From Methylobacterium bullatum (lineage in GTDB: Bacteria > Pseudomonadota > Alphaproteobacteria > Rhizobiales > Beijerinckiaceae): a DNA stretch of 64,000 nt. The notes under the pieces are model-generated. The model was not told the DNA's origin. It did no database searches and saw only the letters and a program-made list of their open reading frames with translations. Location: NCBI GenBank assembly GCA_902712845.1, contig LR743504.1, positions 1 through 64,000 of the forward strand. Reading direction: 5' to 3'. Below are positions 9,058 through 17,509 of this stretch, piece after piece (positions within the stretch are counted from its first letter, which is position 1; each line of letters opens with the position of its first letter). Made by a program: the position numbers and the translations under genes.

Positions 9058-11277
9058 ATGTTCCGCAACGATGTTCCGATCACACCGGAGCTGGTTCGCC
9101 AGCATGGCCTGACGCCGGACGAGTACGAGCGCTTCCGCGGCCTGATCGGACGCGATCCGACCCTGACCGAGTTGGGCATCGTCTCGGCCATGTGGAACGA
9201 GCACTGCTCCTACAAGTCTTCGCGCAAGCACCTGCGCGGCCTGCCGACCTCGGCGCCATGGGTGATCCAGGGACCCGGCGAGAATGCCGGTATCATCGAT
9301 ATCGGTGATGGACTGGCCTGCGTCTTCAAGATGGAGAGCCACAACCACCCGAGTTTCATCGAGCCCTATCAGGGCGCAGCGACCGGCGTCGGCGGCATCC
9401 TGCGTGACGTGTTCACCATGGGTGCCCGGCCTATCGCGGCCCTGAACGCCCTGCGCTTCGGCTCGCCGGACCATCCCCGCACGCGCCATCTCGTCTCCGG
9501 CGTGGTGGCTGGCATCGGCGGCTACGGCAATTCCTTCGGCGTCCCCACCGTGGGCGGCGCCGTCGGCTTCCACCCGCGTTATGACGGCAACATCCTTGTC
9601 AACGCCATGGCGGTGGGCCTCGCCCGCACCGACGCGATCTTCTACGCGGCGGCCACGGGCGTCGGGAACCCAATCGTCTATCTCGGCTCTAAGACCGGCC
9701 GCGACGGCATCCACGGCGCCAGCATGGCCTCGGCCGAGTTCGACGACGCTTCCGAATCGAAGCGCCCCACGGTGCAGGTCGGCGACCCCTTCGCTGAAAA
9801 GCTGCTGCTCGAAGCCTGCCTCGAACTGATGGCGACAGGTGCCGTCATCGCGATCCAGGACATGGGGGCGGCTGGCCTCACCTGCTCGGCCGTCGAGATG
9901 GGCGCCAAGGGCGATCTCGGCGTGGAGCTCCACATCGAGAAGGTGCCGGCCCGCGAAGAGAATATGAGTGCTTACGAGATGATGCTCTCGGAGAGCCAGG
10001 AGCGGATGCTCATGGTGCTCAAGCCCGGCATGGAAACGGAAGCCGAGGCCATTTTCGTGAAATGGGGCCTCGATTTCGCGATCATTGGGCACACCACCGA
10101 CACTCTGCGCTTCGTCGTCAAGCATGACGGCGTCACCATGGCCGACCTGCCGATCAAGGAACTCGGCGACGAAGCCCCGCTCTACGACCGGCCGCATATC
10201 GCCAACACGCACCAGCCGGTTATCGCGGCCGCCGACGTCCCTGCACCGATCGGCAATGCCGAGGCACTAGTGAAGCTAATCGGCTCCCCCGACCTCTCGT
10301 CGAAACGCTGGGTCTACGAGCAATACGACCACTTCATCGGTGGCAACACCGTGCAGAAGCCCGGTGGCGACGCCGCCATCGTGCGCGTCGAGGACGGACC
10401 CAAGGGGCTAGCACTGACCGCAGACGTAACTCCGCGCTATTGCGAAGCGGACCCGGTGCAAGGCGGCCGGCAGGCTGTCGCGGAAGCCTGGCGCAACATC
10501 ACGGCGGTGGGCGGCAAGCCCCTCGCCATCACCGACAACCTGAATTTCGGCAACCCGGAGAAGCCGGAAGTGATGGGGCAACTCGTCGGCTGCCTCAAGG
10601 GCATCGGCGAGGCCTGCCTCGCCCTCGACTTCCCCGTCGTCTCCGGCAACGTCTCGCTCTACAACGAGACTAACGGCGTCGGCATCCTGCCGACCCCAAC
10701 GATCGGTGGCGTCGGCCTTCTCGACGATGTCACGAAACACGCCACCATTTCCTTGAAGCGTGACGGCGATATGCTCGTCCTCGTGGGCGCCACGGAAGGC
10801 TGGCTCGGCCAGTCGGTCTATCTCTCGGTGGTCTCGGGCCGCGAAGACGGTGCGCCGCCGCCGGTCGACCTCGCGGTCGAACGACGCAACGGCGATTTCG
10901 TCCGCAGCCTCATCGTCTCGGGCCTCGTCGACACGGTGCACGACCTGTCAGATGGCGGCCTCGCCGTGGCCTTGGCCGAAATGGCCATTGCCGGCGACTT
11001 CGGTGCGACGCTACCGGAAGCGCCAGCGGGTCTTCCCGCACATGCCTATCTCTTCGGGGAGGATCAGGCCCGCTACCTCCTCAGCGTCGATCCCGAAAAC
11101 GTGCCGGACCTTCTCTACAGCGCGAACGCGCAAGGCATCCCGGCGGCCGTCGTCGGCCTCACCGGGGGGCAGGATTTGACCTTGCCCGCGGGCGAAACCA
11201 TATCCGTCTCGGACCTCCGCGAGGCGCATGAAGGCTGGCTGCCGACCTACATGGCTACCCGGCCTGCCACGGTTTGA
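9058..11277 (+). CDS. purL: Phosphoribosylformylglycinamidine synthase, large subunit
   Basis: PurL catalyses the ATP- and glutamine-dependent conversion of FGAR to FGAM in purine synthesis. At 739 residues it is the short form that works with separate PurS and PurQ, neither of which is in this window. Conserved blocks include [18 protein letters not shown], the Gly-rich [23 protein letters not shown] and [12 protein letters not shown]. The ATG at 9058 is preceded by a GAGAGGGG ribosome binding site. bolA follows after 26 bases, and purL-bolA-grxD is a common alphaproteobacterial order. Confidence 0.97.
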   Translation: MFRNDVPITPELVRQHGLTPDEYERFRGLIGRDPTLTELGIVSAMWNEHCSYKSSRKHLRGLPTSAPWVIQGPGENAGIIDIGDGLACVFKMESHNHPSFIEPYQGAATGVGGILRDVFTMGARPIAALNALRFGSPDHPRTRHLVSGVVAGIGGYGNSFGVPTVGGAVGFHPRYDGNILVNAMAVGLARTDAIFYAAATGVGNPIVYLGSKTGRDGIHGASMASAEFDDASESKRPTVQVGDPFAEKLLLEACLELMATGAVIAIQDMGAAGLTCSAVEMGAKGDLGVELHIEKVPAREENMSAYEMMLSESQERMLMVLKPGMETEAEAIFVKWGLDFAIIGHTTDTLRFVVKHDGVTMADLPIKELGDEAPLYDRPHIANTHQPVIAAADVPAPIGNAEALVKLIGSPDLSSKRWVYEQYDHFIGGNTVQKPGGDAAIVRVEDGPKGLALTADVTPRYCEADPVQGGRQAVAEAWRNITAVGGKPLAITDNLNFGNPEKPEVMGQLVGCLKGIGEACLALDFPVVSGNVSLYNETNGVGILPTPTIGGVGLLDDVTKHATISLKRDGDMLVLVGATEGWLGQSVYLSVVSGREDGAPPPVDLAVERRNGDFVRSLIVSGLVDTVHDLSDGGLAVALAEMAIAGDFGATLPEAPAGLPAHAYLFGEDQARYLLSVDPENVPDLLYSANAQGIPAAVVGLTGGQDLTLPAGETISVSDLREAHEGWLPTYMATRPATV

Positions 11278-11303
11278 ACGTCACTCGAAGAGGATTAAGT
11301 CCG

Positions 11304-11540
11304 ATGCCGATGGATGCGCGCGAGATCGAGGCCATGATTCGGGAGGCGCTTCCCGACGCCACGATCGAGATTAAAGACTTGGCCGGCGACGGCGACCACT
11401 ACGCCGCCACGGTGATCTCCTCGGCTTTCAGGGGTAAGACTCGCGTGGCGCAGCACCAACTCGTCTACAATGCGCTCCAGGGGCGGATGGGGGGCGTGCT
11501 CCACGCCCTTGCGCTCACCACCGGTGTCCCGCAAAATTAG
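11304..11540 (+). CDS. bolA: BolA-family protein
   Basis: This 78-residue BolA-like protein has the typical pattern IEAMIREALPDATIEI, then DGDHYAATVIS, then an HQLVYNAL helix. BolA proteins partner with CGFS-type monothiol glutaredoxins to hold or deliver [2Fe-2S] clusters and sense iron status. Here the partner gene grxD lies about 0.6 kb downstream, separated by a DUF29 gene. The ATG at 11304 has GAAGAGGA upstream at about 11287-11294; the open frame extends a further 30 bases upstream to 11274, overlapping the purL stop. Confidence 0.93.
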   Translation: MPMDAREIEAMIREALPDATIEIKDLAGDGDHYAATVISSAFRGKTRVAQHQLVYNALQGRMGGVLHALALTTGVPQN

Positions 11541-11562
11541 GGGCAGTCAACAGGGCGTCCCC

Positions 11563-12069
11563 ATGGATCAGCCGAGCCTGTACGACGATATCGTGAGCGG
11601 GACCGAGCAGCGGGAGGCCGCATTGCGCTCGCTCGCGCGTCGTCCCGATCTGTCCAATATGCTGAACTTGGAGAGTACCGCCGAGGAGATCGAGGGCCTG
11701 GGGAGTTCGCAAGTCCGGGCGGGTGAAAGCCTCCTCACTCAAACTCTGCTGCATCTCTTCGAGCGGCTATCCGCGCCACGCACCTTCCCCGTCGAGCATT
11801 CGCGCAGGGAGATCGGGGCCTTCCAGATCGATGACTGCGAACGTTACGACCCTTCCATGCGGCAGCGTATCAATTGGTTTGAAGGTCGGGCCTCGGCCCG
11901 GGAGCTAGCCAAGCCGGGACTGATCGCATACGGCGATACGCTGATCTCCAACTTGCCGGCCCAATGCCCGTTGGGCGTGGTCCAACCCCTGGTCACCCAG
12001 TTCGACATGGACGACGCGCTTTTGAGGATCGCTGCAACCACGATCTTGAAATCGCCGGAAAAACACTGA
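11563..12069 (+). CDS. DUF29-family protein
   Basis: The 168-residue protein starts MDQPSLYDDIVSGTEQREAA and contains LESTAEEIEGLGSSQ. This matches the DUF29 layout of a Y-D start, a helix, an EEIE-like acidic motif and a LLxxLLH-type helix, here LLTQTLLHLF. Some DUF29 motifs are weak (for example LNLES where LDxxN is usual), so it is a divergent member. The biochemical role of DUF29 is unknown to me. It sits between bolA and grxD, which are usually adjacent, suggesting an inserted gene. The ATG at 11563 gives the family start. Confidence 0.75.
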   Translation: MDQPSLYDDIVSGTEQREAALRSLARRPDLSNMLNLESTAEEIEGLGSSQVRAGESLLTQTLLHLFERLSAPRTFPVEHSRREIGAFQIDDCERYDPSMRQRINWFEGRASARELAKPGLIAYGDTLISNLPAQCPLGVVQPLVTQFDMDDALLRIAATTILKSPEKH

Positions 12070-12114
12070 CTTCAGGTGCTAGTGCTCCGCCTCAGTCCTT
12101 GAAAGGATATTTGC

Positions 12115-12456
12115 ATGACCGACGTCAACGCCGCCATCAAGACCGAGATCGATTCCCAGGACGTCGTCGTGTTCATGAAGGGCACGCCACAGTTTCCGAT
12201 GTGCGGCTTTTCCGGCCAGGTCGTGCAGATCCTCAATTACCTCGAAGTGGCGTTCAAGGGCGTGAACGTTCTCGACGACTTGGCGATTCGCGACGGGATC
12301 AAGGCCTTTTCGAACTGGCCCACCATTCCGCAGATCTACGTCAAGGGTGAGTTCGTGGGTGGTTGCGACATCACCCGCGAGATGTTCCAGTCGGGAGAGT
12401 TGCAGCAGTTCCTTACCGAGAAGGGTGTTGCGGTGAAGGCGGCTGCAGTCGCCTGA
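12115..12456 (+). CDS. grxD: Monothiol glutaredoxin, CGFS type
   Basis: This single-domain glutaredoxin of 113 residues has the active site PMCGFS (Cys30). CGFS glutaredoxins bind a [2Fe-2S] cluster with glutathione and cooperate with BolA. The glutathione-site residues WPTIPQIYVKGEFVGGCD are present. The ATG at 12115 is preceded by GAAAGGAT. A rho-independent terminator follows at 12490-12510, closing the purL-bolA-DUF29-grxD block. Confidence 0.96.
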   Translation: MTDVNAAIKTEIDSQDVVVFMKGTPQFPMCGFSGQVVQILNYLEVAFKGVNVLDDLAIRDGIKAFSNWPTIPQIYVKGEFVGGCDITREMFQSGELQQFLTEKGVAVKAAAVA

Positions 12457-13371
12457 AACGACCAAAGCTTGATGCTCTAGGTCGATCAAGGGCGCGCAAG
12501 CGCCCTTTTTCGTGGCGCTTGCACCGAATCGGTACAAGAGCGCTACAGCTGATTACATCGAACCTTGTGCAGAAGTCCTCGGGCGGGAGGATGTAGGGTG
12601 ATTGGCTGCCCATCCAGGGTCAGTACGGACCCGGAGAGAGCGCCCTCGAGTTTCTTAGAATATTGAATGAAAGACATCAGCGACGGATCTTTTTATCTTG
12701 GTGTATCAATCGTCAGTATCGATGTGTTTAAATGCAAACAAATTTGGACTGATTGTAGTGCCTCTTGGGCGATGTGCCATTTGGATTATCCAGGAATGAA
12801 CTGCAGATAAATCTGTTTACTTGCTAAATTTCTTTGATTTCAGTCTAGTTTATCTGACGATTGGCTGAATTTCCGATCGATTCGCCCATTGAGGGGGTGG
12901 GACCGCCGATACTTGCTATACTGTTGGTGCAGGCCTCATCCCGGATTTTATGAACCTGTAATCGAGTGCGTTGCCGCACTGCGAAAACTTCGTGGCAATG
13001 CAAAAAGCAAATTAAGCGTAAACAATCGCGGCGGACGGGAACTTGTTGCCGGAATCCACATTGTCGGTTTATACGCACACAACGACCCATGCGAAGTTCG
13101 CACGGCTCAAGGTCCGGTGACCGCAATGCCAGTGTTTGAAGCGAAGAATCTGGATTCAGAATTCGAGGGTCAGGCCCTCCTCGCGGCCATCCTGTTCCCC
13201 ACCCAGGAAGCGCAGGATCGAGCGCTGACGCATGGCCGCAACCGCGCTGCACGCGGGTGCGCTATGGCTGACCCCCTCACCATCGAAGCGCGGTATCCGC
13301 ACTCCTTGCGTGACCCTGAGATCGAAGTACAACTGTCTTGATCCTGCGGGTACTGGATATCGCCAGTTGAT
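12457..13371. other. AT-richer gene-poor gap, 0.9 kb
   Basis: Apart from the grxD terminator I see no convincing gene. Roughly 12650-12880 is clearly richer in A and T than the rest of the window, with oligo-T and oligo-A tracts. A 47-codon frame (12667-12810, +) starts MKDISDGSFYLGVSIVS but lacks a good ribosome binding site. A TTG-started frame at 12889-13341 (+) and a minus-strand frame at 12845-13252 look random. The segment could be a decayed acquired fragment or a regulatory spacer. Confidence 0.5.
12490..12510 (+). terminator. Rho-independent terminator after grxD
   Basis: A six-base-pair GC stem, GGGCGC (12490-12495) with GCGCCC (12500-12505), encloses a GCAA tetraloop and is followed by TTTTT (12506-12510). 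It starts 34 bases after the grxD stop and is in the sense orientation for it. Confidence 0.85.
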
Positions 13372-14196
13372 TCACCAAGTTTGGCTGGTGATCAGGCCCT
13401 GCTTGGTCACAACCGCCCAGCTCCGCCCACGTCTCTCGACTGAATCGACCTTGCCGACGCCTGGGATCGTGTCTCCCGGGCCGACCTCCACAAGGCGATG
13501 ACGACGGTCTTCGATGACGGCCACACCGTTATAGACTTCCCGCACAGCCCAGCCGTCGATCACAGCCGGTGTGGAAGCTTTCGCTTTGTCGGGAAGGGAT
13601 CCGGTCTCGGTTGGCTCAGGCTGCTGAGGCTTTGCGGCTTGTGGCGCCACCACGGGAGCGGCCGGAGCGGGCGCTGCCGTGCGCTTGTCCAATTGCGACG
13701 TCAAAGCAGCGATCTTTGCCGTCTGGTCTCGCTCTGTTTGATCCTGCCGATCGGCGAGGCTCGTGACTTTCGAAACGATGGCCTGTTCGGACTTACCGAT
13801 CCGGTCGTTGAGGGCGGCGGACCGATTCTTCGCTTCGCTGCGGACAGACTCGGTGGCATCCTGCACCTGCGCGAGGACCTTTCCTAGCTTCTCGATCTCG
13901 GTCTGTAGACGGGCTACATCCGTTTGGCGGATATCCAGTCGGGATTGAATCTGCGCCAGCCTCTCGGAGGATGGATCGGTTTTGGGCGAAACGAGGCTCA
14001 TCGCCCCTGCGCCCACAGCGAGTCCGATCACGAGGGCCGCCGCCGCCACGCCGCCAAGAATCGGGGTGATCGATGGCAGTCGTCGGCGCTTCTCCGGTAC
14101 CGGCGCGGGCTTCCCCTTGGCGCCGCTAACGGCTTGTTTCAAAAGCGCTTCCGGCGACCGATCGGACTCCGCCGCCCCGATGACCTTATTCGCCAT
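13372..14196 (-). CDS. Membrane-anchored coiled-coil protein, unknown function
   Basis: The 274-residue protein has a short cytoplasmic N-terminus, one transmembrane helix (about 43-68), a long heptad-rich region (about 75-175), an Ala/Pro linker with APAPAAPVVAPQAAK, and a compact C-terminal domain. That domain begins DGWAVREVYNGVAVIEDR and ends WAVVTKQGLITSQTW. This C-terminal domain looks conserved among Hyphomicrobiales hypothetical proteins. Topology suggests an inner-membrane anchor with a periplasmic coiled coil. It stands alone and divergent from the next gene; no function can be assigned. Confidence 0.8.
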   Translation of the reverse strand: MANKVIGAAESDRSPEALLKQAVSGAKGKPAPVPEKRRRLPSITPILGGVAAAALVIGLAVGAGAMSLVSPKTDPSSERLAQIQSRLDIRQTDVARLQTEIEKLGKVLAQVQDATESVRSEAKNRSAALNDRIGKSEQAIVSKVTSLADRQDQTERDQTAKIAALTSQLDKRTAAPAPAAPVVAPQAAKPQQPEPTETGSLPDKAKASTPAVIDGWAVREVYNGVAVIEDRRHRLVEVGPGDTIPGVGKVDSVERRGRSWAVVTKQGLITSQTW

Positions 14197-14347
14197 GTCC
14201 CAAGCTTCCCGTTTGACCGTGTCACCAATGATTAAGGACGTTTGTTTACCGAAAGGTTACTGTATGGCGGGAGGGAACCGGTATCGATCGTTCGCGGCCC
14301 AAAGGGTATAGTGAACTGTTCCGATGGAGCATTGGGGAGCGACACGC

Positions 14348-14677
14348 ATGGTGAGGGCGACACTGATCGGCAGCCTGGCTTTCTGCGTGATCACGACCCT
14401 GACATCTCTCGCTATTGCGCTTGAGCCGATGAAGCCGGAGCCGCAGCAGGCGGCAGGGCCTTGCCCCAAGCATGGCTCGGGGTTCATCCACATTCCCGGA
14501 TCGGAAACCTGCATCCGCGTCGGCGGACGGGCAACGACGGGTCTCGACCTACGCTCCCGCGAAGGCGACCCCGCCTCCCGACCGATCACCGGCGGTCGCC
14601 TCGCGGTCGATACCCGCACGGAGACAGGTTATGGTCCGATCCGGACCTATGTGCGGATCGACGCGGGTCAGCATTGA
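14348..14677 (+). CDS. Short porin-like protein (N-terminal porin motif only)
   Basis: The 109-residue protein has a signal peptide (about 1-25), then CPKHGSGFIHIPGSETCIRV and, later, LAVDTRTETGYGPIRTYVRI. These match the first strands of alphaproteobacterial porins of the Porin_2 type, where a paired-cysteine IPGTDTCIRIGG block starts the barrel. A full porin is several times longer, so this is either a dedicated small exported protein or a truncated porin. The ATG at 14348, after GGGGAG, is preferred to the upstream one at 14324. It lies between the coiled-coil gene and the flagellar genes. Confidence 0.7.
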   Translation: MVRATLIGSLAFCVITTLTSLAIALEPMKPEPQQAAGPCPKHGSGFIHIPGSETCIRVGGRATTGLDLRSREGDPASRPITGGRLAVDTRTETGYGPIRTYVRIDAGQH

Positions 14678-14684
14678 AACGCTG

Positions 14685-15173
14685 TCAAAGGTTGCGCGAT
14701 AGCACCAGCGGCTGGCTCCGACCCGCCGGCCCCTTGCCATAGGGAGACGGCGGCTGAGAGGGGCGTCCATACACGGTGGCCGTTCTCGAGCGATTCATGT
14801 CGTCGGCGAGAGACTTGACCAGGCTTTCGGAAACCGTGCGAGCCGTTGCCAGCACGATCTGACTGGTTTTCACCACCTGAGCGAAGCGCCGGTGGGCGGA
14901 TTTGAGCTCCTCGATGGATTCCGGAGCGAACCGCGCCAAGGCGATTGCATTGGCCTTCGCCACCTCGAGGCTCTGCATGTAGGTCGCCCCCAAGGCGGTC
15001 TTGAGCTCGGTCTGCGACAGGCCTTGGCGAAGGCGCCCGACGCGAACGTGTTCTCCCTCCTCCGAGAGAATAGCCTGCAAGGCCTGCATCGTCTGCATGA
15101 TGTGGGCGATCAGTGCATCTGCCCCGGCCTTGTCTGCGATGCGAAGAGATTTGGTCTCAATTGCGGCTTGCAT
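14685..15173 (-). CDS. FlgN-like flagellar protein
   Basis: This all-helical protein of about 162 residues contains ADALIAHIMQTMQALQAIL and LKSAHRRFAQVVKTSQ and has a disordered, Pro-rich C-terminus ending PLVLSRNL. Size, helical layout and position right after flgJ suit a FlgN-type export chaperone for hook-filament junction proteins, but similarity is only suggestive. The ATG at 15173 has a strong AGGAGG six bases upstream, inside the end of flgJ; the two genes overlap by 17 bases, so translation is probably coupled. A TTG at 15179 is the alternative. Confidence 0.6.
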   Translation of the reverse strand: MQAAIETKSLRIADKAGADALIAHIMQTMQALQAILSEEGEHVRVGRLRQGLSQTELKTALGATYMQSLEVAKANAIALARFAPESIEELKSAHRRFAQVVKTSQIVLATARTVSESLVKSLADDMNRSRTATVYGRPSQPPSPYGKGPAGRSQPLVLSRNL

Positions 15174-15576
15174 TTCCAACCTCCTGCATCTTGATCATTT
15201 CGCGATAGACTTGATCGGCGATGCCGACCCCACCGCTCTTTGCCATTTGGCCCGCGTATTCTTTGGTCAGCATCGAGCGGTAAACCGCCCCGCCGGTGCC
15301 GTTGTCGCCGAGGGGGCCATCAGTGCTCTCCGAGGTGGCGAGCCGCTCCAAGGTCTGCTCCAGGAACATCGTTTCGAATTCGTTGGACGCCTTGCGAGCC
15401 TTGATTTCCGCCGGTGTCTTGGCCGTGGCCGGCGTTGCAAGTCTGCTGTTTGCGGACGTCGATGTCGCCTTGGCCGTCTCTTCCTTGAGGGTATCACCAA
15501 CCGACTTGGCGATGTCGCCGACGATAGCCCGGCCGACCCCGATGGCGGCTTTGGCGGCTAGGGGTGCGAACAGCAT
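15157..15576 (-). CDS. flgJ: Flagellar rod-binding protein FlgJ (short form)
   Basis: The 139-residue protein contains the rod-binding domain at about 65-139, including ASNEFETMFLEQTLERL, GGAVYRSMLTKEYAGQMAKS and GIADQVYREMIKMQE. It lacks the C-terminal muramidase domain of enteric FlgJ, as is normal in alphaproteobacteria. It would help assemble the rod in the periplasm. It follows flgI by 43 bases and overlaps the FlgN-like gene, forming the unit flgI-flgJ-flgN. Confidence 0.9.
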   Translation of the reverse strand: MLFAPLAAKAAIGVGRAIVGDIAKSVGDTLKEETAKATSTSANSRLATPATAKTPAEIKARKASNEFETMFLEQTLERLATSESTDGPLGDNGTGGAVYRSMLTKEYAGQMAKSGGVGIADQVYREMIKMQEVGNASRN

Positions 15577-15619
15577 GGTCAGCGCCTCTTGGGTGGGAGT
15601 AGGAAGTGAGGAAGGTGCA

Positions 15620-16759
15620 TCACATCACCTCGATATCGGCTTGGAGGGCGCCGGCGGCTTTTATGGCCTGGAGGATCGAGATCAGGTCGCGTGGGCCGAC
15701 CCCCAGTGCGTTCAGGCCATCCACCAACTCACGCAGCGTCACACCTTCCTTCACCATGGCGAGCTTGTTGGCCTCGCCGGTGTCGACCTTGACGCCAGTG
15801 CGCGGCACCACCGTGGTCGTGCCGTTGGAGAGCGGCGCAGGCTGGCTGACTTGCGGTTGCTCGGTGATGGTTACGGTCAGATTCCCCTGAGCAATGGCGA
15901 CGGTGGATACGCGCACGTCGCGGCCCATGACGATGATCCCTGAGCGCTCGTCGACGACGACCCGCGCCGTCTGATCGGGCTCGATCTTCAGCTGCTCGAT
16001 CTCGGTGACGAGGCGGATCATGTTGCCGTTGTATTTCGCCGGGATCTGCAGGGTGACGGTGGCCGGGTCGGTGGGCTCGGCGGTGTCGGCACCCATGAAG
16101 TCGTTGATCGCTGCGGCGATCCGCTTCGAGGTGGTGAAGTCCGGGTTGCGCAAAGACAGGCGCAGGGAGCGCATGTCGTTCATCTTGAACGCCGTCTCCC
16201 GCTCGATCATCGCCCCGTTGGGCACGCGCCCGTTGGTAGGCACTCCGCGCGTGATCTTGGCGGCATCGCCCTCGGCCGAGAAGCCCGCAATGGCGACCGA
16301 TCCCTGCGCCAGGGCATAGACCTCGCCATCGGCGCCGAGGAGCGGCGTCACCAGCAGGGTGCCGCCCTGGAGGGATTTGGCGTCGCCCAGGGACGAAACC
16401 GTGATGTCGATCCGGTTTCCCTGTGTCGCGAAGGGCGGCAGGCTCGCCGTCACCATCACGGCCGCGAGGTTCTGGGTGCGCATGGTGGCCCCCCTTGTGT
16501 TGACCCCGAGTCGCTCGAGCATCGCCTGGAGGGACTGCCGGGTGAAGGGGATGTTGTTGAGGGTATCGCCGGTGCCATTGAGGCCGACGACGATACCGTA
16601 GCCCACCAGCTGGTTCTGCCGCACGCCTTCGATGCTCGCGAGATCCTTCACCCGCGACAGGGCGAAAGCGTGGCCGCTCAAGCAGAAGACCAGCGCCAGC
16701 ATTGCCGCGACGCAGGCGAGGAGTGCCGATTGGTAGGGCCGGGCGGTGGCAATTGGCAT
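15620..16759 (-). CDS. flgI: Flagellar P-ring protein FlgI
   Basis: FlgI forms the periplasmic P ring around the distal rod. From the ATG at 16759 the protein has 379 residues with a signal peptide ending near LSGHAFA. The mature region begins SRVKDLASIEGVRQNQLVGY and has GLNGTGDTLNNIPFTRQSL and VVVDERSGIIVMG, all FlgI hallmarks. Upstream in-frame ATGs exist at 16786, 16804 and 16849, but the 16759 start gives a clean signal peptide. It is divergent from fliX across a region containing a palindromic CtrA-type site. Confidence 0.96.
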   Translation of the reverse strand: MPIATARPYQSALLACVAAMLALVFCLSGHAFALSRVKDLASIEGVRQNQLVGYGIVVGLNGTGDTLNNIPFTRQSLQAMLERLGVNTRGATMRTQNLAAVMVTASLPPFATQGNRIDITVSSLGDAKSLQGGTLLVTPLLGADGEVYALAQGSVAIAGFSAEGDAAKITRGVPTNGRVPNGAMIERETAFKMNDMRSLRLSLRNPDFTTSKRIAAAINDFMGADTAEPTDPATVTLQIPAKYNGNMIRLVTEIEQLKIEPDQTARVVVDERSGIIVMGRDVRVSTVAIAQGNLTVTITEQPQVSQPAPLSNGTTTVVPRTGVKVDTGEANKLAMVKEGVTLRELVDGLNALGVGPRDLISILQAIKAAGALQADIEVM

Positions 16760-16952
16760 GATGCGCTTTGCTGGTCGGCGGGGCATGTCGTGGACATTAG
16801 ACATGCCGGATGGTCTGCCAGGACCATGCCAACCGGTTCGGTGAACCAAGCATCTGAAAAAAAACAGTTCTTTTTGGAGAGGACGTTGCTCGTTCGCAGG
16901 GTGGGAACTGCTTTCCCTGCCGACCCGGCAGGTTCTGCCTGGTCGTTTACGG

Positions 16953-16964
16953 ATGGTTAACCAT
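16953..16964. promoter_or_regulatory. Palindromic CtrA-type half sites between flgI and fliX
   Basis: ATGGTTAACCAT is a perfect palindrome containing TTAACCAT on both strands. TTAACCAT is the short CtrA recognition motif described in Caulobacter. It lies 76 bases upstream of fliX and about 190 bases upstream of flgI, so it could serve both divergent early flagellar genes. The match is seen; CtrA control is inference. Confidence 0.5.
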
Positions 16965-17040
16965 CGAGGGCGGATTCTGCTGGCCGAAACGATCGTCGTG
17001 CCGATATGCGAAGCGACGCCCTGATTTTCGGAGACGGTTT

Positions 17041-17472
17041 ATGCGCGTCGACAACCGCCTCGTCTCCCACGCCTCGGCCTCTGCCTCCCCCGCGCTACGC
17101 AAGACGGATGCGTCCCCATCCTTTCTCCTGGGTAGAGACACGGGCGCGGCCACCTCTTCGGCCACAACCGCCCCGACCTCCTCCCTGGCGGGGCTCGACG
17201 CGATCCTGACCCTGCAGGGTCAGGGCGAGCAGCCCGGCGAGCGCCGCCGTCGCTTCGCCAAGCGTGGCCACGACCTTCTCGACGGCCTCGACCGGCTGAA
17301 GGCTTCCCTGGTGATGGGAAGGGTTTCGACGCGTGAACTCCAAGCCATCGCGAGCCGACTTTCGGAGCGTGCCGAGTCCAGCGGCGATCCGCGGCTCGAC
17401 GGGCTCATCGCCGATATCGAGCTGCGCGCAGCGGTGGAACTCGCCAAGCTGTCGGCCGCTCAGGCCACCTGA
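17041..17472 (+). CDS. fliX: Flagellar assembly regulator FliX
   Basis: FliX is an alphaproteobacterial protein that couples flagellar basal-body assembly to later gene expression; in Caulobacter it acts with FlbD. The 143-residue product has a variable N-terminal half and a conserved helical C-terminal half (RRRFAKRGHDLLDGLDRLK, then LDGLIADIELRAAVELAKL). It is divergent from flgI, the arrangement I recall from Caulobacter. The ATG at 17041 follows CGGAGACGG. Confidence 0.9.
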   Translation: MRVDNRLVSHASASASPALRKTDASPSFLLGRDTGAATSSATTAPTSSLAGLDAILTLQGQGEQPGERRRRFAKRGHDLLDGLDRLKASLVMGRVSTRELQAIASRLSERAESSGDPRLDGLIADIELRAAVELAKLSAAQAT

Positions 17473-17509
17473 CGGGGCCTGCCGTCAGAAGCGAAAGCCT
17501 TCTGGCGCT

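Noticed and set aside
12667..12810. 47-codon frame starting MKDISDGSFYLGVS
   Set aside because: No ribosome binding site and no family; kept only as a remark in the gap description.
12889..13341. 150-codon frame on the plus strand in the AT-richer gap
   Set aside because: It opens with TTG, has no ribosome site and no recognisable domain, and its composition shifts midway; read as chance.
16746..16775. Possible sigma-54 promoter near the flgI start
   Set aside because: The TGGC and TTGC elements are three bases too far apart and lie in flgI coding sequence.
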